NCBI GenBank assembly: GCA_002440085.1 | Contig: DJRM01000033.1 | Span: 1-25,801 of the forward strand | Direction of reading: 5' to 3' | DNA from: Bacteroidales bacterium UBA6360 | Lineage (GTDB): Bacteria > Bacteroidota > Bacteroidia > Bacteroidales > UBA932 | Length of the DNA: 25,801 nucleotides | Shown here: positions 9,022 to 15,987 of the stretch, piece after piece | How the letters are laid out: each line of letters begins with the position of its first letter | Numbering within the stretch: the first letter of the stretch is position 1 | Program-made: the position numbers and the translations under genes | The notes under the pieces: model-generated | Databases searched by the model: none | Seen by the model: the letters and a program-made list of their open reading frames with translations, nothing else | What the model was told of the DNA's origin: nothing

Positions 9022-9998
9022 TTGCCACCGGTTTTTTTGACGGAGTCCATCTCGGGCACCGGTCGGTCGTGGGACAGCTTGTCTCGGCCGCCCGGGAGCG
9101 CGGGACGGACTCCGTGATCGTTACTTTCCGTCCTCATCCGCGTGCGGTGCTTCAGCAGGACGCGCCCCAGCTGCGGTTGCTGACGTCTTTTTCTGAAAAG
9201 CGCGAACTGCTCCTTTCGCTCGGAGTCGACAGGGTGGAAGTTATTCAGTTCAGCCGCGAGTTCGCTGCGCTGACAGCCGAACAATACATCCGTGACTGGC
9301 TCGTCGGCCGTTTCGGCTGCACGGCCATGGTTTTCGGCTATGACAACAGGGTCGGTTCCGACGGGGCTGATGCCTCGGCTGTGCGCGGGATTGCCTCACG
9401 GCTCGGAGTCGAGCTGATTCCATGCACGGCTCTCGGCGACATAAGCTCGACGAAAATTCGAGGAGCACTCTCCTCCGGTGACGTGGAGGCCGCTTCGGCG
9501 ATGCTCGGCTACGACTATTTCCTGAACGGGGTGGTTGTCTCGGGCAACCGCATAGGCCGAACCCTCGGCTTTCCGACGGCTAACATGCAGCTCTACGAAC
9601 CTCTGAAGCTAATTCCCGAGAGCGGGGTGTATCTTGTCCGCGTCGAGTTCCCGGAACTGGCGGGAGATGCCGGTCTTGTTCCTGCACCTTCAGGAACGTC
9701 AGGCGCTGTGTCCCTGTCATGCGGAGCTTCCGGAGCTGACAGCATGGTCCAAGGCGGTCGTGTCTTATACGGTATGTGCAACATAGGTTCCCGCCCGACG
9801 GTGAATCTTGGCGCGAACATCACGATAGAGACCAATATTTTCGGTTTCGATGAGGACATCTACGGCCTCCCGCTCCGCATCTCTTTCATGAAGCGCCTCC
9901 GTGGCGAAACCCGCTTCTCCTCCACCGCCGCCCTCCGCGACCAGCTCACCTCCGACCGCGCCTCTTGTCTCTCCCTCCTCGGCCAAATTGCCAAGTGA
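9012..9998 (+). CDS. ribF: Bifunctional riboflavin kinase/FAD synthetase RibF
   Basis: The 328-residue protein makes FMN and then FAD from riboflavin and ATP. The N-terminal nucleotidyltransferase domain shows GFFDGVHLGH (7-16), TFRPHP (38-43), VFGYDNRVG (107-115) and SSTKIRG (145-151). The C-terminal kinase domain shows GNRIGRTLGFPTAN (178-191), NIGSRPTV (257-264) and the catalytic Glu273 in TIETNIF. A low-complexity Ala/Gly/Ser/Pro-rich insertion at about 216-249 interrupts the kinase domain and lengthens it over the usual size. The ATG at 9012 lies inside the last codons of the synthase/phosphorylase gene, a 10-base overlap in another frame, so ribF is probably translated from the glycogen operon transcript. 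The first residues, MAVIATGFFDG, fit the family start. Confidence 0.93.
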   Translation: MAVIATGFFDGVHLGHRSVVGQLVSAARERGTDSVIVTFRPHPRAVLQQDAPQLRLLTSFSEKRELLLSLGVDRVEVIQFSREFAALTAEQYIRDWLVGRFGCTAMVFGYDNRVGSDGADASAVRGIASRLGVELIPCTALGDISSTKIRGALSSGDVEAASAMLGYDYFLNGVVVSGNRIGRTLGFPTANMQLYEPLKLIPESGVYLVRVEFPELAGDAGLVPAPSGTSGAVSLSCGASGADSMVQGGRVLYGMCNIGSRPTVNLGANITIETNIFGFDEDIYGLPLRISFMKRLRGETRFSSTAALRDQLTSDRASCLSLLGQIAK

Positions 9999-10017
9999 AA
10001 ATCGGCCAAATTGCCAA
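9979..10017 (+). repeat. 16-bp direct repeat at the ribF 3' end
   Basis: TCGGCCAAATTGCCAA occurs at 9979-9994, where it encodes the last residues of RibF, and again at 10002-10017 just after the stop. The 7-base spacer holds the stop codon. The second copy sits directly upstream of the promoter of the broken ATPase gene, at the border between the core operon and the accessory stretch. It could be a target-site-like duplication or a slippage product. Confidence 0.7.
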
Positions 10018-10032
10018 ACGGCTCTAGAAAAA

Positions 10033-10064
10033 TTTGCGGAAATCGTTGAAAGTTAATATCTTTG
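10033..10064 (+). promoter_or_regulatory. Bacteroidota-type promoter for the decayed ATPase gene
   Basis: TTTG at 10033-10036 and TATCTTTG at 10057-10064 are separated by exactly 20 bases, a perfect match to the TTTG-N19-21-TAnnTTTG consensus. The ATG of the broken gene follows 17 bases later, so the promoter has survived although the gene has not. Confidence 0.75.
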
Positions 10065-10081
10065 CCGCAAACGAGTGGGTT

Positions 10082-10613
10082 ATGACAAATGAGTATAAAA
10101 ACCGCATTGCAGACCAGCTGCTTTCTGACAAACTTGAGGCAATGGGCGCAGTTCTGATTGAGGGACCCAAAGGGTGCGGCAATCCGTACATCCGACACGA
10201 GATATTTTGTTGATCCGTCGATTGCCTGTGCAGCCCTTGGCCTTGGCCCTGTGGATCTGATGAACGACTTGAACACATTCTGTCTATTTTTCGAGACAAT
10301 GTGCGTGCGTGACCTCCGCGTCTATGCCGATGCTCTCGGAGGCAAGGTCTATCATTACCGGGACAAGAATGGTCTTGAATGTGATGCCGTCGTGCATCTC
10401 CGCAACGGTTCATACGCCCTGATTGAGATAAAGCTCGGTGGAGACAATCTGATAGAGGAGGGGGCTAAAAACCTCAGAACTCTCTCCGAGAAGATTGATA
10501 CGACCAGAATGAAATCTCCGTCATTCCTCATGGTCTTGACGGCAGTCGGTCCCTATGCCTACCGCCGGCCCGACGGAGTCTATGTCGTTCCGCTCAGCTG
10601 TCTGAAGGACTGA
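10082..10613 (+). pseudogene. AAA/DUF4143-family ATPase gene with a large internal deletion
   Basis: From the ATG at 10082, frame 2 encodes an N terminus ending in IEGPKGCG, the start of a Walker A loop (GPKGCGKT in relatives). It then runs out of register and stops at 10211-10213. From about 10176, frame 3 encodes AAIRTSDTRYFVDPSIA and continues through RDLRVYADALGGKVYHYRDKNG and ALIEIKLGG to the TGA at 10611-10613. This second part is the C-terminal DUF4143-type half of the same protein family. Intact relatives are about 400 residues or more, so some 230-250 residues are missing, including the rest of the ATPase core. The junction at about 10175-10180 lies in the bases GCGGC, which suit both flanks, consistent with a microhomology deletion. 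A TTG-initiated 151-residue remnant could in principle be made but would lack ATPase function. Confidence 0.85.
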
Positions 10614-10660
10614 CGGCGGGAGTCCATTGTCTCCATTGTCTATATGCAGCTCGTTTTTAA

Positions 10661-10692
10661 TTTGCTTTTTTGCGAGAGAATTGCGAACTTTG
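10661..10692 (+). promoter_or_regulatory. Bacteroidota-type promoter for a small transcription unit
   Basis: TTTG at 10661-10664 and GAACTTTG at 10685-10692 are separated by exactly 20 bases. The -7 element differs from TAnnTTTG only in its first base. Transcription would begin near 10699, just before a micro-ORF, and could end at the 18-bp hairpin at 10828-10869. Confidence 0.55.
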
Positions 10693-10715
10693 CGGTGTTG
10701 AATGTGAAAAGACAG

Positions 10716-10796
10716 ATGAAACTTAACGGAATGAATGTTAGCGTAATGCGTTGTGCTGCAACCGTCCTTGGGGGGGGCAGGCATATTCGTCCGTAG
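10716..10796 (+). CDS. Micro-ORF with a G8 tract (26 residues; hypothetical)
   Basis: The ATG at 10716 opens a 26-codon frame, MKLNGMNVSVMRCAATVLGG then GRHIRP, ending at TAG 10794-10796. I do not recognise it. It contains eight consecutive G bases at 10770-10777. If the tract had nine G bases, the frame would run on through QAYSSVESDKILNMNV and end at TAA 10847-10849 inside the hairpin, giving a peptide of about 44 residues. The extended form begins with a basic, then weakly hydrophobic, stretch. The segment has its own promoter-like sequence 24 bases upstream and a hairpin downstream, so the unit may encode a peptide or act as a small RNA. Coding status is uncertain. Confidence 0.3.
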   Translation: MKLNGMNVSVMRCAATVLGGGRHIRP

Positions 10797-10827
10797 AGTC
10801 TGATAAAATATTGAATATGAATGTATC

Positions 10828-10869
10828 CGGGAGGGTACTGAAGCCATAATCGGCTTCAGTACCCTCCCG
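10828..10869 (+). terminator. Perfect 18-bp hairpin, probable terminator of the small unit
   Basis: CGGGAGGGTACTGAAGCC at 10828-10845 pairs without mismatch with 10852-10869 across a 6-base loop. No clear T-run follows (TTGTATATGG), so termination efficiency is uncertain. The hairpin could instead be a structured RNA end or a small palindromic repeat unit. Confidence 0.6.
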
Positions 10870-10927
10870 TTGTATATGGCGGTCTACACGGACGAAGTCG
10901 TAGTACATTGAAATTATAAAGGTTGTT

Positions 10928-10975
10928 TGAGCCCCGCCGTTGAGAAACGCCAGTGATCGTCCGCACAGGGGCTCA
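10928..10975. repeat. 8-bp inverted repeat TGAGCCCC/GGGGCTCA
   Basis: TGAGCCCC at 10928-10935 is the exact reverse complement of GGGGCTCA at 10968-10975. A folded transcript would bring the arms together over a 32-base loop. There is no T-run after it that would suggest a simple terminator. Confidence 0.5.
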
Positions 10976-10985
10976 TTTAAAACGA

Positions 10986-11008
10986 AAGGCGCAAGAGCGC
11001 CGTGCGGA
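10986..11008 (+). repeat. 23-bp direct repeat, copy 1
   Basis: The 23 bases here are identical to those at 11089-11111. Each copy contains the mini-hairpin GGCGC-AAGA-GCGCC followed by GTGCGGA. The copies are 103 bases apart and bracket a G-rich structured stretch, which suggests a duplicated or mobile intergenic element. Confidence 0.75.
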
Positions 11009-11088
11009 GAACAACGAAGCGAGGGACACGTGCGATAGTGTGCACGGAGCACGACTTCCCCTATGGAGGGGACGGGAGGGGTGAATAG

Positions 11089-11111
11089 AAGGCGCAAGAG
11101 CGCCGTGCGGA
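11089..11111 (+). repeat. 23-bp direct repeat, copy 2
   Basis: This is the second exact copy of the 23-bp repeat at 10986-11008. It ends 25 bases before the start codon of the 51-residue peptide gene, so it would lie in that gene's 5' untranslated region. Confidence 0.75.
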
Positions 11112-11136
11112 AACAAACAATATAAACACAATAGGT

Positions 11137-11292
11137 ATGAAAAGAAACAAAACATTTTACGAGGCTCCTCTGGTACATGTCGAGGCAGTCTCAACAGAGC
11201 ACGGGTTTGCCGGCAGCAAGGACGGATTCGGCGATGCGAATCAGGCCGGTGGTGTTGTAACCGAGAATTCAATGTATTCGTATGACCTTTAA
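11137..11292 (+). CDS. Small Bacteroidales peptide, 51 residues, function unknown
   Basis: ATG 11137 to TAA 11290-11292 encodes a peptide beginning MKRNKTFYEAPLVHVEAVST, with a middle of HGFAGSKDGFGDANQAGG and an end of ENSMYSYDL. It lacks a signal peptide or membrane segment. The layout of a basic start, a Y-x-A/S-P-x-(V/L)-x-V stretch, a short hydrophobic G/A step and a Gly/Asp/Asn-rich tail recalls a diffuse group of about 50-residue Bacteroidales proteins. Those are usually annotated as hypothetical and are often found beside surface lipoprotein genes. Only 11 bases separate it from the lipoprotein gene, so the two probably share a transcript. A peptide precursor, a secreted factor or a partner of the lipoprotein are all possible, and I cannot choose between them. 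Confidence 0.72.
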   Translation: MKRNKTFYEAPLVHVEAVSTEHGFAGSKDGFGDANQAGGVVTENSMYSYDL

Positions 11293-11303
11293 ATGCAGAT
11301 ACC

Positions 11304-14300
11304 ATGAAGAATACTATCTTTAGAGCAGCGGTTTTTTCAGCTTTCGCATCCCTCCTCGCTGTTTCGTGCGCGAAGGAGTCCAGTCTGGAACCATCAAAGG
11401 CAGACAATGAACTTCACTTTGTTGTCACAACGGTAGAGAACGTTCCGGTAAAGTCTTATCTTGATAATAATCTTGACGGGACATACACTCCGAAATGGCG
11501 AAAGGATGATGCTTTGGCAGTATTTATCGGGGACATCAAGGCGAACAGTGAACTTGCCGGAGTCCTCTACAATGAAAATGCAGATGGGACGGTGGCAAAG
11601 TTTGATGGCTATCTCGATGCTGCGGAATCCGGAGTTTTCAAGGCAGTTTCACCGAAGCTTGCGTTTGAGCAATGCCTGGCGCCGGAGAACGGTGTGGAAG
11701 TTCTTGAAGTTTCACTCGGTGATGAACGAGATGAATATATTCAGCATCCGACGTATGAAACAATCGATGAAGACTGCGATGTTCTTGTGTCTAAGCCAAC
11801 TGAGTATACCTCAGATGGAAAGACTGTTTATATGAATGATGTGTATTTCAAAAGAGTGGTGTCTATAGTGAAAGTGAACGTGAAAGGCGTTGCGAATCTT
11901 GATAATGAGCATATTCATAATTTCACGATGACTTCTTCAGATGCGGTTCTCACGGGAAGTGCAAAACTGGACATCACAAATGCTGAAATCTTTGGCTGGA
12001 CGACAGGGATCAAGTCTTTGACTGCTGTCTATTCAACGGAGAAAGATATGCCTGTAATTAATGGAGAGTACGTTAATACGGTGTTTTTTGCCGCTAATCC
12101 GACAACCTTGGCTGCAGGAACGAAGCTCACATTCTCTGGAGAGACCGACAAATACACTTTCAATAAGGAGGTTACTCTTCCGAAAGACATTGTCTTCCCG
12201 GAAGGTCAGATTGCGGTGATTAACCTCACGCTCGATGAAACGCATCTGACGGAGAAGACCACACAGTCATCATACACACTTGTAACAAATACGGATGAAC
12301 TGGCGGATGGAGATAAGATTGTATTTGTCAATCAAGATAAGTCTATTATGGCATCGTCTTCTATTACATCAAATTATTTTGTGGCAATAGAAGGAATTGC
12401 TTTTAATGAAGACAAGACATCCGTAACACTTCCTGACGATTGTTTGATAATCACATTGGAACAGTCTGGTTCCGAGTGGAAAATGCGTAATGCTGATGGT
12501 GAGTATCTTAATGCGACCAATACCAAAACTGGACTTGCTTTTGTGGGTACGACCACGAGTGTCTGGACTATTTCTATCAAAAAAAATGATGCGACGATAA
12601 GTACTGCATATAATGGAACTACAACTGAATTGCAGTGGAATGTGAGCGCTAATCCTAAACGACTTTCCAATTACACTTCGAATCAAGCCTCTGTTGAGAT
12701 TTATAAACTTGAAAACAATCGCGAGGCTCTTGCCATACCGACTGGTTTGAAAGTTGATGGAAAGGTTGTCTCATGGAATGCCGTGAGTGGCGCTGCCTCA
12801 TATAATGTGACCATCGGCACGCAGACATTCTCTTCCGAGACCAATTCTTACGATGCGTCCGCCATTGAGGATGAGTACTACGATGTGGCTGTCGTCGCTG
12901 TTCCGTCAGATACGGATAATTACAAGAAATCCGCTGCTGCAACCTTGACCGCAGCCAAATTCGGCACGCCGACATTGGCTGCACCGACCTTGTCTGAGGG
13001 AGCAATTGATGAAACCTCAATACGGGTGAACTGGACTTCAGACAGCCGCGCCGCGAATGGCTATAAATGCGAGATATGTGATGGTGAGGCTCTCAAAGAA
13101 TCCAAGACGATAAAGGTCAACTATGTCGTGTTCAGCAATCTTGAGAACGGACATAGCTACACCATAAAGGTGAATGCCCTTGCGGTGGAAGGTGAAAAGT
13201 CATACGCCGCTTCTGGTGTATCTGAAGTCGTCCTTTCAACAAAAGCCGCACAGCATGTAATCGATGTGACTTCGGCAGGGACGTATACAATCAAGGGGCT
13301 TACGGTCTATGCAGTTCCGGGCTCGGTCAATGCAATTGCCGGTGATGAAACAGGGTTCATCCTAATCTACAAAAAATCACATGGACTAGAAGCCGGTAAT
13401 ACTTGTGATATTGCGGGAGAGGCATCGCAATTCAATGGCGTATGGGAATTCAATACTCCGTCCATTACGAATAAACAAGCAGGAGCGGCGCCTCTTATGC
13501 CTGCCGCTGTTGAGGCAACGGAGGCGTACTTGACTGAATATGCGGAAAGTCCTGCTATCCAATATGTGCATGTAAGGGGTGTTCAATCTGGGAAATACGT
13601 GTCTGTAGGTAGTCAGAAACTATATCTGAGTGCAGAAAATGCAATTACAGACGGAAAGAATGTTGAGGCTTATGGCTTTGTTTACGGATATAACACTAAT
13701 TTCTCCAACACTTCTTTCGTGGCAACGTCAATCCAGGAAGACCATACAGTTCCGTCTATCTCAATAGACAATGCGTCAAAGACTTGGGCAAGTACGGCAA
13801 CGGATGCTTTCGTTGCCAAGGTTACTGTAAATGAGGGCGGTGACTGGACGGTTTCACCGACGGAGCTTTCTTGGGCGACAATTGCTGTCGATAAGGCAGC
13901 CGGCACAATCACCGTCACCCCAACCGGTGAGAACACCTCCGCGGCCGCCAACGAGGCGACCCTCACAGTGACCCACACTTCCGACGCAAACCTCACCAAG
14001 ACTATCTCGCTGAAACAGAATGCTGCCGGTGCTGTGACAGAAGAACCAAAGACCTATACGCTTCAGTTCGGCAAGGATTACAATAGTAAAGGCGTTTCAA
14101 GTTATACCGACTCATGGACTGTAACTGTGGACGGATTTACTTGGAACATCTCCAATTGGAATAATAACAATAATGGTTGGACATGCGTCAAGGCTGGTCC
14201 CAAGGAAAATAATTCGGCCCACGCTACGATAGCGACAGCAACGTCGATACCGGAAGCAATTACCACTATTGCGGTTACTATAGACAAAGTCACAAATGGC

Positions 14301-14516
14301 TCTATAACTTCAATCGCCCTCAAGTCATCATCTACCAGTGATTTCTCGTCGGCAACGATTATTGAAACGAAGTCATCTGTCACCCAAGGTGAAGTTAAAT
14401 TCGCGATAGCTTCACCTCAGAAGGATATGTACTATCAACTGGACTTTACGTTGAATAATACCACAAAGAATAACGGAGTGGCTCAAGTGTCAAAGGTGAC
14501 TTATTCAAACGAGTAG
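11304..14516 (+). CDS. Large mosaic surface lipoprotein (fimbrillin-like, Fn3-like and BACON-like domains)
   Basis: The 1070-residue protein has a lipoprotein signal peptide with lipobox LAVSC and Cys22 as the acylated residue. It is probably exposed on the outer membrane. Domains appear in this order: a fimbrillin-like beta region (about 34-312), a SYTLVTNTDELADGDKIVFV beta domain (about 322-470), and two fibronectin type III-like modules (about 475-550 and 557-648). Then come an OB-fold-like module (about 652-810), a BACON-like module (about 815-908; GGDWTVSPTELSWATI and TKTISLKQNA) and a C-terminal beta-sandwich (about 915-1070). No catalytic motif is visible, so adhesion or ligand binding is the best inference. 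The gene is visibly more AT-rich than the glycogen operon and the PUL, apart from a GC-richer patch over the BACON-like module, suggesting acquisition or domain shuffling. It follows the 51-residue peptide gene. Confidence 0.82.
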   Translation: MKNTIFRAAVFSAFASLLAVSCAKESSLEPSKADNELHFVVTTVENVPVKSYLDNNLDGTYTPKWRKDDALAVFIGDIKANSELAGVLYNENADGTVAKFDGYLDAAESGVFKAVSPKLAFEQCLAPENGVEVLEVSLGDERDEYIQHPTYETIDEDCDVLVSKPTEYTSDGKTVYMNDVYFKRVVSIVKVNVKGVANLDNEHIHNFTMTSSDAVLTGSAKLDITNAEIFGWTTGIKSLTAVYSTEKDMPVINGEYVNTVFFAANPTTLAAGTKLTFSGETDKYTFNKEVTLPKDIVFPEGQIAVINLTLDETHLTEKTTQSSYTLVTNTDELADGDKIVFVNQDKSIMASSSITSNYFVAIEGIAFNEDKTSVTLPDDCLIITLEQSGSEWKMRNADGEYLNATNTKTGLAFVGTTTSVWTISIKKNDATISTAYNGTTTELQWNVSANPKRLSNYTSNQASVEIYKLENNREALAIPTGLKVDGKVVSWNAVSGAASYNVTIGTQTFSSETNSYDASAIEDEYYDVAVVAVPSDTDNYKKSAAATLTAAKFGTPTLAAPTLSEGAIDETSIRVNWTSDSRAANGYKCEICDGEALKESKTIKVNYVVFSNLENGHSYTIKVNALAVEGEKSYAASGVSEVVLSTKAAQHVIDVTSAGTYTIKGLTVYAVPGSVNAIAGDETGFILIYKKSHGLEAGNTCDIAGEASQFNGVWEFNTPSITNKQAGAAPLMPAAVEATEAYLTEYAESPAIQYVHVRGVQSGKYVSVGSQKLYLSAENAITDGKNVEAYGFVYGYNTNFSNTSFVATSIQEDHTVPSISIDNASKTWASTATDAFVAKVTVNEGGDWTVSPTELSWATIAVDKAAGTITVTPTGENTSAAANEATLTVTHTSDANLTKTISLKQNAAGAVTEEPKTYTLQFGKDYNSKGVSSYTDSWTVTVDGFTWNISNWNNNNNGWTCVKAGPKENNSAHATIATATSIPEAITTIAVTIDKVTNGSITSIALKSSSTSDFSSATIIETKSSVTQGEVKFAIASPQKDMYYQLDFTLNNTTKNNGVAQVSKVTYSNE

Positions 14517-14540
14517 TGCAGGCATCACTATATAACATTT

Positions 14541-14572
14541 CAGGGGCGCGGTTAATCAGAACCGCGCCCCTG
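14541..14572. terminator. Bidirectional hairpin terminator between convergent genes
   Basis: CAGGGGCGCGGTT at 14541-14553 pairs perfectly with 14560-14572 over the 6-base loop AATCAG, a 13-bp GC-rich stem. It lies 24 bases after the lipoprotein stop and 31 bases before the stop of the opposing ATPase gene, so it can serve both. The TGTTCTTGG that follows is only modestly T-rich. Confidence 0.8.
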
Positions 14573-14603
14573 TTCTTGGTGTGTTCGGATGGTTACGAAA
14601 AGA

Positions 14604-15779
14604 CTAATAGTTCAGTCCGAATGCCCAGAGCGGGACAATATTTCCGTGACCATATTCAATGTCGTCTTTGACAACGATTCCATTCTTTACCCCTTCAAGT
14701 TGTTTCGCTCCCTTGTTCTTTCCTCCGACTTCAAATGTGAAATCTCCAATCATGCAGTCGGAAACTTTTGAGGATATGACGTCATTCCTGACTTTTGTCT
14801 GGCTGTAGAAGAATGTCTCGCGTATATTTCCCATGTCTACGGTGTCTGAAGCAATGGCATACATGAGATTAGGATTGTCGATATAGACTTTCTCCACTTT
14901 TCCTAATCCGCGAAGCCCGCCGGTGTCATCCCTCAATTGCCCGATGAGTCCGGTCTTTTCCAGATAGACAAGATAATCCGGAACATCATTTTTGCTGACG
15001 CCTATTTCTGTTGCCAATTTCTCCATGCTTGGCTTGAACGGGGCGAGAGAGGCGACAATCATCAGCATTTTCTTCAGTTTACGTGCCGTTGAGGCTCTCA
15101 GGTTTGCATGCTGCGCAATGTCGGACTCTATGGTTCTTGACACAACCTGCTGCAGTCTTGTCTCGAAACCTTCAAGGTTGGAGAATGGATAATACCCATT
15201 TCTTATGTAGTCTCGGAAAAAAGGTAACGGATGTTCAATGCCGTCAATTCGTGCCTTGTGTGACAATATGTCCTGCAGAGAATATGGCCGGACATTGAAT
15301 CCGTGGAACAGATTGAGATATTCTCTGAATGAAAGTCCGCTCATGTTGTACATCAGGGCTCTTCTGCTCAAATCGGCCTCACCGTCTTCTATATCCAGAA
15401 TGGATGAACCAGTAAACACAACGTTCAAGTCCGAGTGTACATCATATATTTGTTTAAGTTCGTGTGCCCAGCCATTATATTTATGAACTTCATCAATATA
15501 TAGGTGCGTTCCTCCGTCTTTCGCAAATTCATCGGCCAGATCCGTGAGGCTGTGGTCTACGAAATAAGTGTGATCGGCGGACACATAAAGAAAATTACCC
15601 TTTTCCCTATTATGTATGATGTATTGCCGTATCATCGTTGACTTTCCTATGCCTCTCGCTCCCGTTATGCCAACCATTTGTGAAGACCACGGGATTGTGT
15701 CGAAAATGTAGCGTTGAAATGCTACGGGCGTTTTTCGCAGCATTTCTTCCATATATTCGTAAAGTTTTGTATCTACCAT
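14604..15779 (-). CDS. AAA-type ATP-binding protein with DUF4143-like C-terminal domain
   Basis: The 391-residue protein starts at the ATG read from 15779 (MVDTKLYEYMEEML). The longer frame adds 17 residues that cover the promoter and resemble nothing. Walker A is GARGIGKS (40-47), Walker B is LYIDE (93-97), and VVFTGSSIL follows as a sensor-like strand. A helical, winged-helix-like stretch (ATEIGVSKNDVPDYLVYLEKTGLI) precedes the C terminus. The C-terminal part contains DFTFEVGGKNKG, the nuclease-like E-x-G-G-K pattern of this group, and ends PLWAFGLNY. Such ATPases are abundant in Bacteroidota, often as accessory copies, and their role is unknown; a defence or toxin-antitoxin-like function has been considered. 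It is intact, unlike the relative at 10082-10613, and is transcribed convergently to the lipoprotein gene. Confidence 0.85.
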   Translation of the reverse strand: MVDTKLYEYMEEMLRKTPVAFQRYIFDTIPWSSQMVGITGARGIGKSTMIRQYIIHNREKGNFLYVSADHTYFVDHSLTDLADEFAKDGGTHLYIDEVHKYNGWAHELKQIYDVHSDLNVVFTGSSILDIEDGEADLSRRALMYNMSGLSFREYLNLFHGFNVRPYSLQDILSHKARIDGIEHPLPFFRDYIRNGYYPFSNLEGFETRLQQVVSRTIESDIAQHANLRASTARKLKKMLMIVASLAPFKPSMEKLATEIGVSKNDVPDYLVYLEKTGLIGQLRDDTGGLRGLGKVEKVYIDNPNLMYAIASDTVDMGNIRETFFYSQTKVRNDVISSKVSDCMIGDFTFEVGGKNKGAKQLEGVKNGIVVKDDIEYGHGNIVPLWAFGLNY

Positions 15780-15807
15780 ACTCGGTTCAATTGGCGTTTT
15801 CGTTCTG

Positions 15808-15815
15808 CAAATATA
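15808..15815 (-). promoter_or_regulatory. Possible -7 promoter element for the ATPase gene
   Basis: On the minus strand these bases read TATATTTG, an exact TAnnTTTG match, 28 bases before the ATG at 15779. The nearest TTTG upstream is only 12 bases away instead of about 20, so the -33 element is unclear. Confidence 0.45.
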
Positions 15816-15987
15816 GTAAAATCCCTTCAAAAGTGACGTTTTTTGCGAAAATCAGCACCTTTAGGGTGATTTGCCGGAGCCGTGGAGCGGCCTTTCACGA
15901 TTGTTTTCGTGGAATTACTACCCAAATCTCAAAATGTTTGTGTTCTCCGTAAAAATTGGGGATGTGATTGGAAAGATTTGGAAGATG

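Larger units (their letters stand above)
10870..11136. other. Structured non-coding leader/intergenic segment
   Basis: No convincing gene is visible in these 267 bases. They hold several inverted repeats: TGAGCCCC (10928-10935) with GGGGCTCA (10968-10975) around a 32-base interval, the GGCGC-AAGA-GCGCC hairpin twice, and TCCCC-TATGGA-GGGGA around 11057-11072. No good TTTG/TAnnTTTG promoter is apparent for the peptide gene that follows. The segment may be a structured 5' leader, a small RNA, or part of a dispersed repeat. Confidence 0.5.

Noticed and set aside
10158..10613. 151-codon TTG-initiated frame taken as a complete gene
   Set aside because: Its product begins in mid-domain, and the missing N terminus is present just upstream in another frame, so it is the rear part of a deleted gene.
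10623..10640. Tandem 9-bp repeat TCCATTGTC twice
   Set aside because: Two short copies alone are easily explained by chance or slippage, and no array or further copies follow.
10986..11111. Possible CRISPR array from the paired 23-bp repeats
   Set aside because: There are only two copies with an 80-base interval, no regular spacers and no cas genes nearby.
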